37,877 nt of DNA from an uncultured Porphyromonas sp. (GTDB taxonomy: Bacteria; Bacteroidota; Bacteroidia; Bacteroidales; Porphyromonadaceae): the NCBI GenBank assembly GCA_900539765.1, contig UQDF01000016.1, forward strand, positions 1 through 37,877. The letters run 5' to 3'. The stretch's first letter is position 1. Each line of letters begins with the position of its first letter. Of the stretch, positions 1-7,869 are shown in pieces. The translations under genes and the position numbers were made by a program. Under the pieces are notes generated by a model. It did not search any database, was not told where the DNA came from, and saw only the letters and a program-made list of their open reading frames with translations.

Positions 1-303
1 TTTTATCAAAAGCTCGACGAAACCAATTCAGTTGCATTTGATAGTTGAATCTACGCCCTTGACCTTAGGCTTGTCTCTTAGAAAAAGATTGATTAATTTC
101 GCCTTTGAAATTTCTTGTCACATCATAATATCACACTAAAGTTCCCTCTTTGGCACATTTACAAATCAAGCTGTGTAACTAGTGAACAAGCTTATCTCAA
201 ATATAAGAACAAAAATCAGTATCAATCAACGGACTTGCATACAGCAACTTGTGAATGCCCAAGCTCTAGCGTGCTACATCAATCAGCAATTCTATAATAA
301 ACT
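1..303. other. intergenic or upstream region, no supported gene
   Basis: This 303-bp stretch precedes the first lipoprotein gene and is visibly more AT-rich than the coding DNA after it. A 60-codon frame (115-297) has no recognisable signal peptide, domain or composition of a real protein, so I do not call it. I see no convincing TAnnTTTG promoter box, hairpin terminator or RNA gene. The promoter of the lipoprotein gene is probably here but I cannot place it. Confidence 0.5.
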
Positions 304-1875
304 ATGAAGCAGAACATCTATCTTATTGCAGCTCTAGCACTCCTCCTTGGGATCAGTAGCTGTCAGTCAGACTGCCCAGATCTATCCCCAACGAACATCG
401 CAGTAGTGCCTCAGTCGCTCACGATGCATGTTGGAGACTCTCAGGCTCTGCAGGTCTCTTATGAGCCTAAGGATGTGACCTTCGCCATCTCGTATGAGAG
501 CCAGTCGCCAGAGATCGCCACTGTGACGGAGCAAGGGGTCGTACAGGCTGTCAAGGAGGGGCAGACTAGCATCATCGTACATGTCGGAGACAAGCAGGCT
601 ACCTGCCCTGTCTCGGTAGTCGCTAAGGAGGCTCCCGTCGAGACTGTCCTAACGATCACAACGCCTGAGATCACAGTCCAGAAAGGCGAAAAAGCAACTA
701 TCGGCTACACCGTCACACCACAGGAGACGATCGTCACCTTTGAGTCTGACACCCCTGAGGTAGCCACGGTCAGTGAGACTGGCGAGGTGACAGCTCTCCT
801 CATGGGATATGCTACCATCACGCTGAAAGCCAATGACAAGAGCGCAACTTGTATGGTCATCGTAGAGGACGACCCAGCAAACATCAAGCAGGAAATGCCT
901 CTCTTGAAGTTCTCTGCTAAGTACAACAAAGAGCTACACATCACAGACCCCGAGGTCCTAGCCTACGAGAAGGCCTTAGGACGTACGGAGCAAGGCATTG
1001 ACTTCACCAATCATCAGAACTTCCTAGGCTTCGTCAATACCAACCTCACGACCATCACGGGAGTCCTCTACGGACTACGAGCCCCCAAAGTCGCTGACAT
1101 CATAGCAGCCTACAGCAAGGAGGAGGTAGCTGAGTGTCCTCGAACGAAAGCGATGCTCAATAAGCTAGGCTTCAAAGACTTCAAAGAGATCCTTGTATCT
1201 GTCGATGGTCGTGACGAACCAGGACTTCAAGCGACCCAAGAGGACGACCCAGACATCTACGTGCGTCTATACAATGACCCCAAACCTGAACTCAAGAGCA
1301 TACTATATATAGAGTTTGGCAAGAAGCTGCCACCCGATCCGATCAAGACTCAGCATGGGATCTTGACCGATGTTAAGGACTTCCCCTCTGTGACAGACTT
1401 TGCAACCCTCAATGCTGATAAGATTAAGGCCTTCGAGAGCAATCTCGGACTACGTACTTACGACGAGCAGAAGTCCGCTAGTGGCACCACCCTTTACTTC
1501 AACACTAAAAAGGAGATGATCGCCAAGAGCAACATAGAGTATGTAAGCTACTTATTGGAGCCACCACTCTTTCCTCCTGTCTTCATCAACTGTCGCCTAC
1601 TATGTGTAGGTAGTCAGGAAGACCTAGAGTCCGAAGAGATGAAGAGCTACCTCAAGACGAATGGCTTCGACCAACGGTATGAGATAACACAAGATGGAGA
1701 CAAAGAGCTGCATGTCTACAATGCTCAGGGAGATCAGTGCATTGTCTCTCTCAGGACCTACGAAGATCCCGCAATCTGCGTTATGACCATCACGCTCCAG
1801 AAAGACTTGCAGAATAAGACTAAGGCTAAGCGAGTCGTACGTACCTACCCAAAGGTGGTACAGTGCATTAGATAA
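304..1875 (+). CDS. BIG2 (Ig-like) domain lipoprotein, exported
   Basis: A 523-aa predicted lipoprotein. The N-terminus has Lys3, a hydrophobic stretch and a lipobox ending GISSC, so Cys20 should be lipidated. Two tandem bacterial Ig-like (BIG2) units follow, at about residues 28-108 and 112-190. Each has the family pattern of 'hVGDxxxh' early, 'SxxPEhATVxExGxVxA' in the middle and 'G.A.I.hxhxDKxATChVxV' at the end. Residues from about 195 to the end match no family I recognise. In Bacteroidetes such N-terminal modules often act as spacers on surface or periplasmic lipoproteins; the function of the C-terminal part is unknown. The gene stands alone and is followed by a clear hairpin terminator. 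Confidence 0.85.
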   Translation: MKQNIYLIAALALLLGISSCQSDCPDLSPTNIAVVPQSLTMHVGDSQALQVSYEPKDVTFAISYESQSPEIATVTEQGVVQAVKEGQTSIIVHVGDKQATCPVSVVAKEAPVETVLTITTPEITVQKGEKATIGYTVTPQETIVTFESDTPEVATVSETGEVTALLMGYATITLKANDKSATCMVIVEDDPANIKQEMPLLKFSAKYNKELHITDPEVLAYEKALGRTEQGIDFTNHQNFLGFVNTNLTTITGVLYGLRAPKVADIIAAYSKEEVAECPRTKAMLNKLGFKDFKEILVSVDGRDEPGLQATQEDDPDIYVRLYNDPKPELKSILYIEFGKKLPPDPIKTQHGILTDVKDFPSVTDFATLNADKIKAFESNLGLRTYDEQKSASGTTLYFNTKKEMIAKSNIEYVSYLLEPPLFPPVFINCRLLCVGSQEDLESEEMKSYLKTNGFDQRYEITQDGDKELHVYNAQGDQCIVSLRTYEDPAICVMTITLQKDLQNKTKAKRVVRTYPKVVQCIR

Positions 1876-1929
1876 GTAAGAAGTCTCCTCAGCAACAGAG
1901 CTGACACCTTACTATATAGTAACATAGCA

Positions 1930-1967
1930 GGAGAGGCACCCCGCACAGATGATCGGGATGCCTCTCC
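1930..1967 (+). terminator. hairpin terminator after the BIG2 lipoprotein
   Basis: A 14-bp stem (1930-1943 with 1954-1967) with one C.A mismatch and a 10-nt loop, followed by the T-rich TTATTATATA. It lies 55 bp after the lipoprotein stop codon. Confidence 0.8.
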
Positions 1968-2004
1968 TTATTATATACCACTTCGAATGCGATGACTCTG
2001 CCCA

Positions 2005-2046
2005 CCCCTCTAACTTCCAACCTCTAACTTCTAATCTCTAATTTTC
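2005..2046 (+). repeat. heptamer tandem repeat (NNTCTAA) upstream of the folA promoter box
   Basis: From about 2006 the sequence reads in 7-nt steps: CCTCTAA, CTTCCAA, CCTCTAA, CTTCTAA, TCTCTAA, then TTTTCG and the -7 box. Four of the five units keep TCTAA exactly. An almost identical module sits before the L,D-transpeptidase gene at 14812-14852. The array covers the place where the -33 promoter element would fall. Confidence 0.75.
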
Positions 2047-2047
2047 G

Positions 2048-2055
2048 TACCTTAG
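2048..2055 (+). promoter_or_regulatory. candidate Bacteroidetes promoter -7 box for folA-hisS
   Basis: TACCTTAG differs from the TAnnTTTG consensus at one position and is preceded by the TTCG found before other boxes in this window. It lies 24 bp upstream of the folA ATG, giving a short leader. The -33 region lies within the heptamer repeat. Confidence 0.55.
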
Positions 2056-2078
2056 CTCCCAAATTAGTTTGTCTGGAT

Positions 2079-2600
2079 ATGGAAGTATGGATTATAGTGG
2101 CGACGGCGCAGGACCGTGCGATAGGGCGTGATGGCACTATGCCGTGGCGTCTGAGAGATGATTTGCGCCGATTTAAGGCGACTACGACGGGACACGCAGT
2201 CATTATGGGGCGACACACCTGGGACTCCATCGGCGCTCGTCCACTGCCCAACCGCTACAATATAGTGGTCTCTCGCACCTTGACCGAGGGCGATGCCGAG
2301 ACGCACTATGTCGCCTCCACCCTAGAGCAGGCACTACAGCATTGCCAGCAGGCGGGCTACGAGCGCGCCTACATCATGGGAGGCGGGGTGCTCTACAAGA
2401 GTGGCCTACCCTTCGCTACGCACCTGAACTTGACACAGGTGGATACGGTCGTACCTGATGCTGACACACATTTTCCAGAGATCAACCTAGCGGAGTGGTC
2501 CAAGCTCGAGGAGACCCACTATCCAGCTGATGAGCGCAATGACTACCCCGTGACACAAACGCTATACAAACGAATCGCAACGGCTAAACGCTATGAGTAA
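2079..2600 (+). CDS. folA: dihydrofolate reductase
   Basis: A 173-aa protein of normal DHFR length. It reduces dihydrofolate to tetrahydrofolate with NADPH in the cytoplasm, feeding thymidylate, purine and methionine synthesis. The N-terminal strand WIIVATAQDRAIG is followed by MPW (20s loop) and the helix RDDLRRFK, where Asp28 corresponds to the acidic substrate-binding residue (E. coli Asp27). The GHAVIMGRHTWDSI segment carries the NADPH-binding Gly-Arg-x-Thr motif, PLPNRYNIVVSR is present, and YIMGGGVLYKS is the conserved Gly-rich turn. No change suggests an unusual drug-resistant variant. The gene overlaps hisS by 8 bp, so the two are probably co-transcribed and translationally coupled. 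Confidence 0.96.
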   Translation: MEVWIIVATAQDRAIGRDGTMPWRLRDDLRRFKATTTGHAVIMGRHTWDSIGARPLPNRYNIVVSRTLTEGDAETHYVASTLEQALQHCQQAGYERAYIMGGGVLYKSGLPFATHLNLTQVDTVVPDADTHFPEINLAEWSKLEETHYPADERNDYPVTQTLYKRIATAKRYE

Positions 2601-3972
2601 ACCTTCGATACCTAAGGGAACAAGAGACTTCGGTGCTGAGGAGATGCGCCGACGCAACTATATATTTGAGACGATACGCTCTGTCTTCGCGCTCTACGGC
2701 TTCGAGCAGATCGAGACGCCCGCTATGGAGCAGCTGACTACGCTCACGGGCAAGTATGGTGTAGAGGGAGACCGACTACTCTTTAAGATCCTCAACTCGG
2801 GCGACTATAAGGCGGGGATTGACGCTGAGACCTTTACGGAGGAGTCTCCCGCAGCGTTGGCGGCTCGCCTTTGTGACCGTGGGCTACGCTACGATCTGAC
2901 CGTACCCTTCGCTCGCTATGTGGTGATGCACCGCAACGAGCTAACCTTCCCCTTCAAGCGCTACCAGATGCAACCCGTATGGCGTGCCGACAGACCGCAG
3001 AAGGGTCGCTATCGCGAGTTTTACCAGTGCGATGCCGATGTCATCGGCACCGACTCGCTGATGCCAGAGGTGGACTTCGTCTATATGATCGACGAAGTCT
3101 TCCGTCGGCTTGACCTGCGTACCACACTACTACTCAACAACCGCAAGATACTAGCGGGGATTGCTGAGGTGATCAAAGCTTCTGACCGCCTAGCCCAGTT
3201 GACCATCTGTATGGATAAGCTGGACAAGACCTCTGTGGAAGCTGTCTTAGCGGACCTCGTCGAGAGTGGCTTTGAGCCCGACTCGCTAGAGCCCGTTCGC
3301 AAGGTGCTGACGCTAGAGGGGAGCAATCGTGACAAGGTGACAACGCTACGACAGCTACTCGCTGACTCCGAGATAGGACTCAAGGGGCTGGAAGAGCTGG
3401 AGTACGTCCTGGATCATGTCGACACGAGCGACCTGATGACGGAGCTAACCTTTTCGCCTTCGCTGGCACGTGGTCTGGACTACTACACAGGAGCTATCCT
3501 AGAGGTCAAGTCGCTCGATGCACCGATGGGTTCTATCTCTGGTGGCGGGCGCTACGACAATCTGACGGGCATCTTTGGGCTGGATGGCGTCTCAGGTGTC
3601 GGCATCTCTTTTGGCGCAGAGCGTATCTACGACATTATGCTTTCGCTGGGCAAGTTTGACACAGCGATGGCTCCCGAAGAGCGCATCATCATAGTCAACT
3701 TTGGCGAGGAGGAGCTACAGAAGCTACTCCCCATAGCACGTGAGCTACGCCAGGCGGGACTCCCGACGGAGGTCTACCCCTCAGCGGACAAGATGAAGAA
3801 GCAACTCTCCTATGCCAACAACCGAGGTTGTCGATACGTCATCATCGCTGGCAGTCAAGAGCTGAGCGAGGGCAAGGTCTCGATCAAGGATATGACCCTC
3901 GGCACGCAGCAGGAGTGTCCACTCGATGAGATCGTATCTCGCCTGAGGGAGTCGCTCTCCGCTGGTCATTAG
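2593..3972 (+). CDS. hisS: histidine--tRNA ligase (histidyl-tRNA synthetase)
   Basis: A 459-aa class II aminoacyl-tRNA synthetase that charges tRNA-His. The N-terminal IPKGTRDF signature is followed by the catalytic core. Motif 2 is at GRYREFYQCD (Arg141, Glu142). The HisA loop LARGLDYYTG holds Arg293, equivalent to the catalytic Arg of the family. The HisB motif SGGGRYDNL and motif 3 (GVGISFGAERIYD) follow. The last roughly 95 residues fit the HisRS anticodon-binding domain (VNFGEEELQKLLPIARELR). The ATG start overlaps the end of folA by 8 bp. Confidence 0.97.
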   Translation: MSKPSIPKGTRDFGAEEMRRRNYIFETIRSVFALYGFEQIETPAMEQLTTLTGKYGVEGDRLLFKILNSGDYKAGIDAETFTEESPAALAARLCDRGLRYDLTVPFARYVVMHRNELTFPFKRYQMQPVWRADRPQKGRYREFYQCDADVIGTDSLMPEVDFVYMIDEVFRRLDLRTTLLLNNRKILAGIAEVIKASDRLAQLTICMDKLDKTSVEAVLADLVESGFEPDSLEPVRKVLTLEGSNRDKVTTLRQLLADSEIGLKGLEELEYVLDHVDTSDLMTELTFSPSLARGLDYYTGAILEVKSLDAPMGSISGGGRYDNLTGIFGLDGVSGVGISFGAERIYDIMLSLGKFDTAMAPEERIIIVNFGEEELQKLLPIARELRQAGLPTEVYPSADKMKKQLSYANNRGCRYVIIAGSQELSEGKVSIKDMTLGTQQECPLDEIVSRLRESLSAGH

Positions 3973-3973
3973 A

Positions 3974-4165
3974 AGTCTCATCTCGAGATTGTTGCAAAAG
4001 TCAACAGTCTCACAATCTTGCAAGCAAGATTGTCCTGACTTTGCAGAAAGGATGAAGCGCAAGGCGCTGAGGGTGAGGTCTGAAGGGAGCATACCTCCGT
4101 ATGTGACCGAAGCCGAATCCCGAAAGCAACACAGCGATTCGCCTTTATGCAACAGTCTCATCTCG
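3974..4165. repeat. MITE-like structured element with 12-bp flanking direct repeats
   Basis: The region after hisS is bounded by identical 12-bp direct repeats, AGTCTCATCTCG (3974-3985 and 4154-4165). Inside, the ends read GTTGCAAAAG on the left and, in reverse complement, GTTGCATAAAG on the right: an imperfect terminal inverted repeat. The left part forms a hairpin of perfect 9-bp arms (4013-4021 and 4024-4032), itself enclosed by TGCAAAAGTCA and TGACTTTGCA. In the right part TTGCAGAAAGG (about 4040) pairs with CCTTTATGCAA (about 4142), enclosing CATAC-CTCC-GTATG. A 38-codon frame (4052-4168) crosses it without recognisable features. The pattern resembles a non-autonomous mobile element or a structured RNA; no transposase gene is present. 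Confidence 0.55.
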
Positions 4166-4176
4166 TGAAGAATTGC

Positions 4177-4184
4177 TACCTTTG
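4177..4184 (+). promoter_or_regulatory. promoter -7 box for the FKBP cluster
   Basis: TACCTTTG matches TAnnTTTG exactly and lies 36 bp before the start of the first FKBP gene. The -33 region would fall at the right edge of the repeat element, so that element may supply or alter part of this promoter. Confidence 0.7.
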
Positions 4185-4220
4185 CAGGAGTAATTCTCAT
4201 CTAAAGACAGAATATCCCCT

Positions 4221-4811
4221 ATGCCACAAGACGAAGTAAGCTACGCACTAGGCCTAAGCATCGGTCAGAACTTCAAAGCGTCTGGAATCAAGGCGATCAC
4301 CTCTGAGGACTTTATCGCAGGTCTCCAAGACGCTCTAGCTGAGCGTGAGCCACAGATGACCACCGAACGAGCTCGTGAGGTGATCAACCAACTGTTTATG
4401 CGCCTGCAGCAAGAGGAGTCAGAGCTCAACGCTGCTGCTGGCAAGGAGTACCAAGAGATCATGCGCCACAAGAGTGGCGTCGTGACACTCCCCAGCGGAC
4501 TACAATACGAGATCATCAAGGAGGGCTCTGGAGCTAAGCCTAAGGCTACCGACAAGGTGCGCGTACACTACCACGGCACGCTCATCAATGGGATTGTCTT
4601 CGACAGCTCCGTAGAGCGTGGTGAGCCAGCTGAGTTCCCGCTCAATGCGGTCATCCCTGGCTGGACGGAGATCCTACAGCTGATGCCCGTGGGCAGTAAG
4701 TGGCGCGTCGTGATACCCTCTGAGCTAGCCTACGGTAGCCGTGGCGCTGGTGACGTGATCCGCCCCAATATGACGCTGATCTTCGAGATCGAGCTACTAG
4801 ACATCGTATAG
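4221..4811 (+). CDS. FKBP-type peptidyl-prolyl isomerase, cytoplasmic form
   Basis: A 196-aa protein of the FkpA/Mip-like class: an N-terminal helical FKBP_N region (about residues 4-75, YALGLSIGQNFK) that dimerises in this family, then an FKBP_C domain (about 85-196). Conserved active-site segments are VRVHYHGTLINGIVFDSS, IPGWTEILQLM, SKWRVVIPSELAYG and PNMTLIFEIELLDI. Unlike its two downstream paralogues it has no signal peptide, so it should act in the cytoplasm on prolyl bonds or as a chaperone. It is first of three FKBP genes in one probable operon, 13 bp before the next. Confidence 0.93.
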   Translation: MPQDEVSYALGLSIGQNFKASGIKAITSEDFIAGLQDALAEREPQMTTERAREVINQLFMRLQQEESELNAAAGKEYQEIMRHKSGVVTLPSGLQYEIIKEGSGAKPKATDKVRVHYHGTLINGIVFDSSVERGEPAEFPLNAVIPGWTEILQLMPVGSKWRVVIPSELAYGSRGAGDVIRPNMTLIFEIELLDIV

Positions 4812-4824
4812 ACACACTAAAGCT

Positions 4825-5550
4825 ATGACACATCGCATCTTGACTATTGCGCTGACGCTGCTCGTAAGCGTAGGCGCACTCACAGCGGCTGAGCCTCCAC
4901 GCCTGATTTCATCAGCTGATACTGCAGCCTATGCACTAGGCGTGGCTAATGGTGTAGGCTTTGCACAGAATCTCGCCCAGATGCCTGGCGACCCTATTAA
5001 TAAGGAGTTGCTCTTAGCAGGCTTCACCGCAGCTTTTCTAGAGCAACCTGCAGCTATGACCAATGAGGAGGCGCAAGCTTTTCTCTCCAAATACTTCCAG
5101 CAGCTCCAAGAGCGCCAGATGCAGGAGACGAAGGAAAGGAACGAGGCATTCCTCAAGAGCAATGGCGAGCGTCCTGAGGTCAAAACGACCCAGAGCGGAC
5201 TGCAATATGAGATCATCTCCGAGGGCAAGGGCCCCCGTCCTACGGTCGAGGATACGGTCCGTGTACACTACACGGGTACGCTCATCGATGGCACGAAGTT
5301 CGACAGCTCAATAGATCGAGGCGAGCCTACTAAGTTTGGGCTCCTACAAGTGATCCCAGGCTGGACTGAGGGACTATGCCTACTAGCTGAGGGTAGCAAA
5401 GCTAAGCTCTACATCCCAGCAGGTCTTGCCTACGGTGAGCGTGGAGCGGGAGGTATGATCCCGCCTTATGCGACGCTGATCTTCGAGATCGAGCTACTAG
5501 AAGTGATCAAGGGCGAACCTATTCCCCTCGCCACCCCCACAGACAAGTAG
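4825..5550 (+). CDS. FKBP-type peptidyl-prolyl isomerase, periplasmic form
   Basis: A 241-aa paralogue of the preceding gene. It starts with a probable Sec signal peptide (Arg4, hydrophobic to about residue 20, likely cleaved after ALTAA), so it should be periplasmic. An FKBP_N helical region (AAYALGVANGVGFAQNL) precedes an FKBP_C domain from about residue 115, with VRVHYTGTLIDGTKFDSS, IPGWTEGLCLL, AGLAYGERGAGG and YATLIFEIELLEV. These are the substrate-pocket aromatic and Asp segments of active FKBPs. The Pro-rich tail (about 13 residues) is probably disordered. It lies 44 bp before the third FKBP gene. Confidence 0.93.
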   Translation: MTHRILTIALTLLVSVGALTAAEPPRLISSADTAAYALGVANGVGFAQNLAQMPGDPINKELLLAGFTAAFLEQPAAMTNEEAQAFLSKYFQQLQERQMQETKERNEAFLKSNGERPEVKTTQSGLQYEIISEGKGPRPTVEDTVRVHYTGTLIDGTKFDSSIDRGEPTKFGLLQVIPGWTEGLCLLAEGSKAKLYIPAGLAYGERGAGGMIPPYATLIFEIELLEVIKGEPIPLATPTDK

Positions 5551-5594
5551 CCTGAATAATACATCGCAAACAAATATCTTAAATACAACTTACA

Positions 5595-6452
5595 ATGAAG
5601 AAATCAATCCTTTCACTCCTCGCAGTGGTCGCAATGGTCTGTACCTTTGCTAGCTGTAACAAGACAGCTCAGAAGAGTGGCGCAAACAACGAGCTATCAT
5701 CTATGACGGATAGTGTAGCTATGATCCAGGGCTATATGACTGGTCAGCAACTCGGTCAGCAGTTTATGATGATGGCTATGCAAGGTATGCCTGTAGATAC
5801 CGTTGAGTTCCTCAAGGGCTTCAAGAAGGGTATCGCCGACACGACGAAATTCTCTTACTACGCAGGACAGATCCAGGGTGTGCAGACTGGCATGGGTCTT
5901 GCTAAGGAGGGTATCGATGCTAAGATCTTTGCAGAGTATCTAGAGTATGCTCTCAAGGGTGACACGACCAAGATGACAATGGATCAGGAGACCGCTTACA
6001 ACTATATTCAGAACTACTATAGTAAGAAGCAAGAGATCGAGAATAAGGAGAAGTACGGCAAGAATATCGAGGAGGGCAAGAAGGCCATCGAGGACTTTGC
6101 CAAGCAAGACAATGTCATCACGACAGAGTCTGGTCTCGCTTACCGCTACGCTACGAAGGGTACGGGCAAGTCTCCTGTAGATGGTGACAAGGTAAAGGTA
6201 ACCTACCGTGGTACGCTCGTCGACGGCACTGAGTTTGACAAAAGCGAGGAGCCTATCGAGTTCGGAGTCAACCAAGTTATCCCTGGCTGGACTGAGCTAC
6301 TCAAGCTAATGAAGGAGGGCGACCAGGTGATCGCTTACATTCCTTACGACCTAGCTTACGGAGCCAACGGCAGTGGATCTACTATCGAGCCATTCTCCAC
6401 GCTTATCTTCGACGTGACACTCCTAGAGGTGATCCCCGCAGAGAAGAAGTAA
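5595..6452 (+). CDS. FKBP-type peptidyl-prolyl isomerase, lipoprotein form
   Basis: A 285-aa third paralogue. A lipoprotein signal peptide ends FASC, with Cys21 the lipidated residue, so this form should be membrane-anchored facing the periplasm or cell surface. FKBP_N (about 38-165) is longer and Met/Gln-rich near its start. The FKBP_C domain (about 175-282) shows VKVTYRGTLVDGTEFDKS, IPGWTELLKLM, YIPYDLAYGANGSG and FSTLIFDVTLLEV. Together the three genes place one isomerase fold in cytoplasm, periplasm and membrane. A strong terminator follows. Confidence 0.93.
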   Translation: MKKSILSLLAVVAMVCTFASCNKTAQKSGANNELSSMTDSVAMIQGYMTGQQLGQQFMMMAMQGMPVDTVEFLKGFKKGIADTTKFSYYAGQIQGVQTGMGLAKEGIDAKIFAEYLEYALKGDTTKMTMDQETAYNYIQNYYSKKQEIENKEKYGKNIEEGKKAIEDFAKQDNVITTESGLAYRYATKGTGKSPVDGDKVKVTYRGTLVDGTEFDKSEEPIEFGVNQVIPGWTELLKLMKEGDQVIAYIPYDLAYGANGSGSTIEPFSTLIFDVTLLEVIPAEKK

Positions 6453-6515
6453 TCAGCGCGACGCAGGGTCGCCACGCATGACGACCTCACAGGTTCATGC
6501 GTCTGACTAATCTGG

Positions 6516-6569
6516 ACCTACACAGTATCTAGAGCTTGCACTCGTCGTGCTACTAGATCCTGTGTAGGT
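6516..6569 (+). terminator. terminator after the FKBP cluster
   Basis: A 10-bp perfect outer stem (6516-6525 with 6560-6569), one mismatch, then a 6-bp inner stem (6527-6532 with 6553-6558), followed by TTATTCTT. It closes the three-gene FKBP unit before bioF. Confidence 0.85.
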
Positions 6570-6655
6570 TTATTCTTAAGAATGGAGGGGCTTGTCAATA
6601 AGCTCGCTCCAGTATTACCACTCTGACGAAACGCACTCCACACCTGCTAAGGCTT

Positions 6656-7864
6656 ATGTCTCACTTCGAGTCACATATAGAGCAGACCCTCGCCACGCTA
6701 CGGGACGAGCAGGCTCTCCGTACGCTCACCCCTATTGAGCTTCTAGAGGATGGACGTTACACCTCCCTCGAAGATACGCAACAGCTACCGCTCATCAACC
6801 TCAACAGCAACGACTACCTAGCTCTCCACGACGCTACTTGTCACTTTGCGGGTGAAACCGATCTGACTGGCAACCTACAGAGGCTCTCGGCGAAGGATCT
6901 AGGCTCTACCTCTTCGCGCTTGCTCTCGGGAGATAGAGCGGTGATGCACCAGCTGGAGGCGCTCATCGCTGAGTCGCTACAGCACAAGGCTGCCTTGCTC
7001 TTTAACAGTGGTTACCACGCTAACGTCGGGATCCTGCCTGCTCTCAAGCTACCGGGTATGGTGGTGATAGCCGACAAGCTGATCCACGCCAGCATGATCG
7101 ACGGGATACGGCTCTCGGGACTGCCCTTCGAACGCTTTCGCCACAACGACGTGACGAACCTCCAGCGTCTCATCGAGAAGCATCACAACGCCGAGAGTTG
7201 CCAGCATATCATCGTCATGGCCGAGAGTATCTACAGCATGGATGGCGATCTGGCTCCGCTACAAGCTCTCGTAGCGCTCAAAAAGCAATACCCCAAGGTA
7301 GCTCTCTATATAGACGAAGCGCACGCCATCGGAGTCCGTGGAGCCCATGGCTATGGCCTTTGCGAAGAGCTGGACTTACTTCCAGAGATTGATCTACTTG
7401 TCGGAACCTTTGGCAAGGCTCTCGGATCTATGGGAGCTTATGTTGCTTGCTCTGAGGCAGTACGTACTCTACTCATCACACGCTCACGAAGTCTCATCTA
7501 CTCGACCATGCTACCCCCGCTCATCATTCAGTGGGTGCTGGCTGTCTGGCAAGCGCTCCCCACCCTCTCCCAGCGAAGAGCGCACCTAGCTACGCTGCAG
7601 CAACTGCTGACCGATGAGCTAGCTTCACTCCCAAAGCAACTCCTGCCCACGCCTCACAGCCATATCATACCACTCCTCTGCGGGAGTCGTGAGCGAGCTA
7701 GAGCCGTAGCGCAAGCCCTACACGAGGAGGGTTACTTCATCCGCCCCATCATGTCCCCGACCGTACCTGTCGGCTCCGAGCGTCTGAGGATCTCACTCAC
7801 TGCTGGACTAACCTCGTCAGATGTCAAGCGGCTCTGCCAAGTCATCCTAACACACCTTGCCTAG
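6656..7864 (+). CDS. bioF: 8-amino-7-oxononanoate synthase
   Basis: A 402-aa PLP-dependent alpha-oxoamine synthase. It condenses pimeloyl-ACP (or CoA) with L-alanine to give 8-amino-7-oxononanoate, the first step of biotin ring assembly. LINLNSNDYLAL is the family's N-terminal signature. GSTSSRLLSGD, FNSGYHANVG, the YIDEAHAIG motif (Asp and His that contact PLP) and TFGKALGS with Schiff-base Lys254 are all present. Because bioG and bioC follow directly, BioF is a more likely call than the related Kbl or serine palmitoyltransferase. It lies 5 bp before bioG. bioA, bioB and bioD are not in this window. Confidence 0.93.
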   Translation: MSHFESHIEQTLATLRDEQALRTLTPIELLEDGRYTSLEDTQQLPLINLNSNDYLALHDATCHFAGETDLTGNLQRLSAKDLGSTSSRLLSGDRAVMHQLEALIAESLQHKAALLFNSGYHANVGILPALKLPGMVVIADKLIHASMIDGIRLSGLPFERFRHNDVTNLQRLIEKHHNAESCQHIIVMAESIYSMDGDLAPLQALVALKKQYPKVALYIDEAHAIGVRGAHGYGLCEELDLLPEIDLLVGTFGKALGSMGAYVACSEAVRTLLITRSRSLIYSTMLPPLIIQWVLAVWQALPTLSQRRAHLATLQQLLTDELASLPKQLLPTPHSHIIPLLCGSRERARAVAQALHEEGYFIRPIMSPTVPVGSERLRISLTAGLTSSDVKRLCQVILTHLA

Positions 7865-7869
7865 AGCTT

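Noticed and set aside
115..297. 60-codon plus-strand frame before the first lipoprotein
   Set aside because: No signal peptide, domain or homologue that I recognise, AT-rich and ends just before a clear gene start; likely chance.
3781..4200. 139-codon minus-strand frame crossing the hisS end and the repeat element
   Set aside because: Half is antisense to hisS and half lies in the repeat element; no family resemblance.
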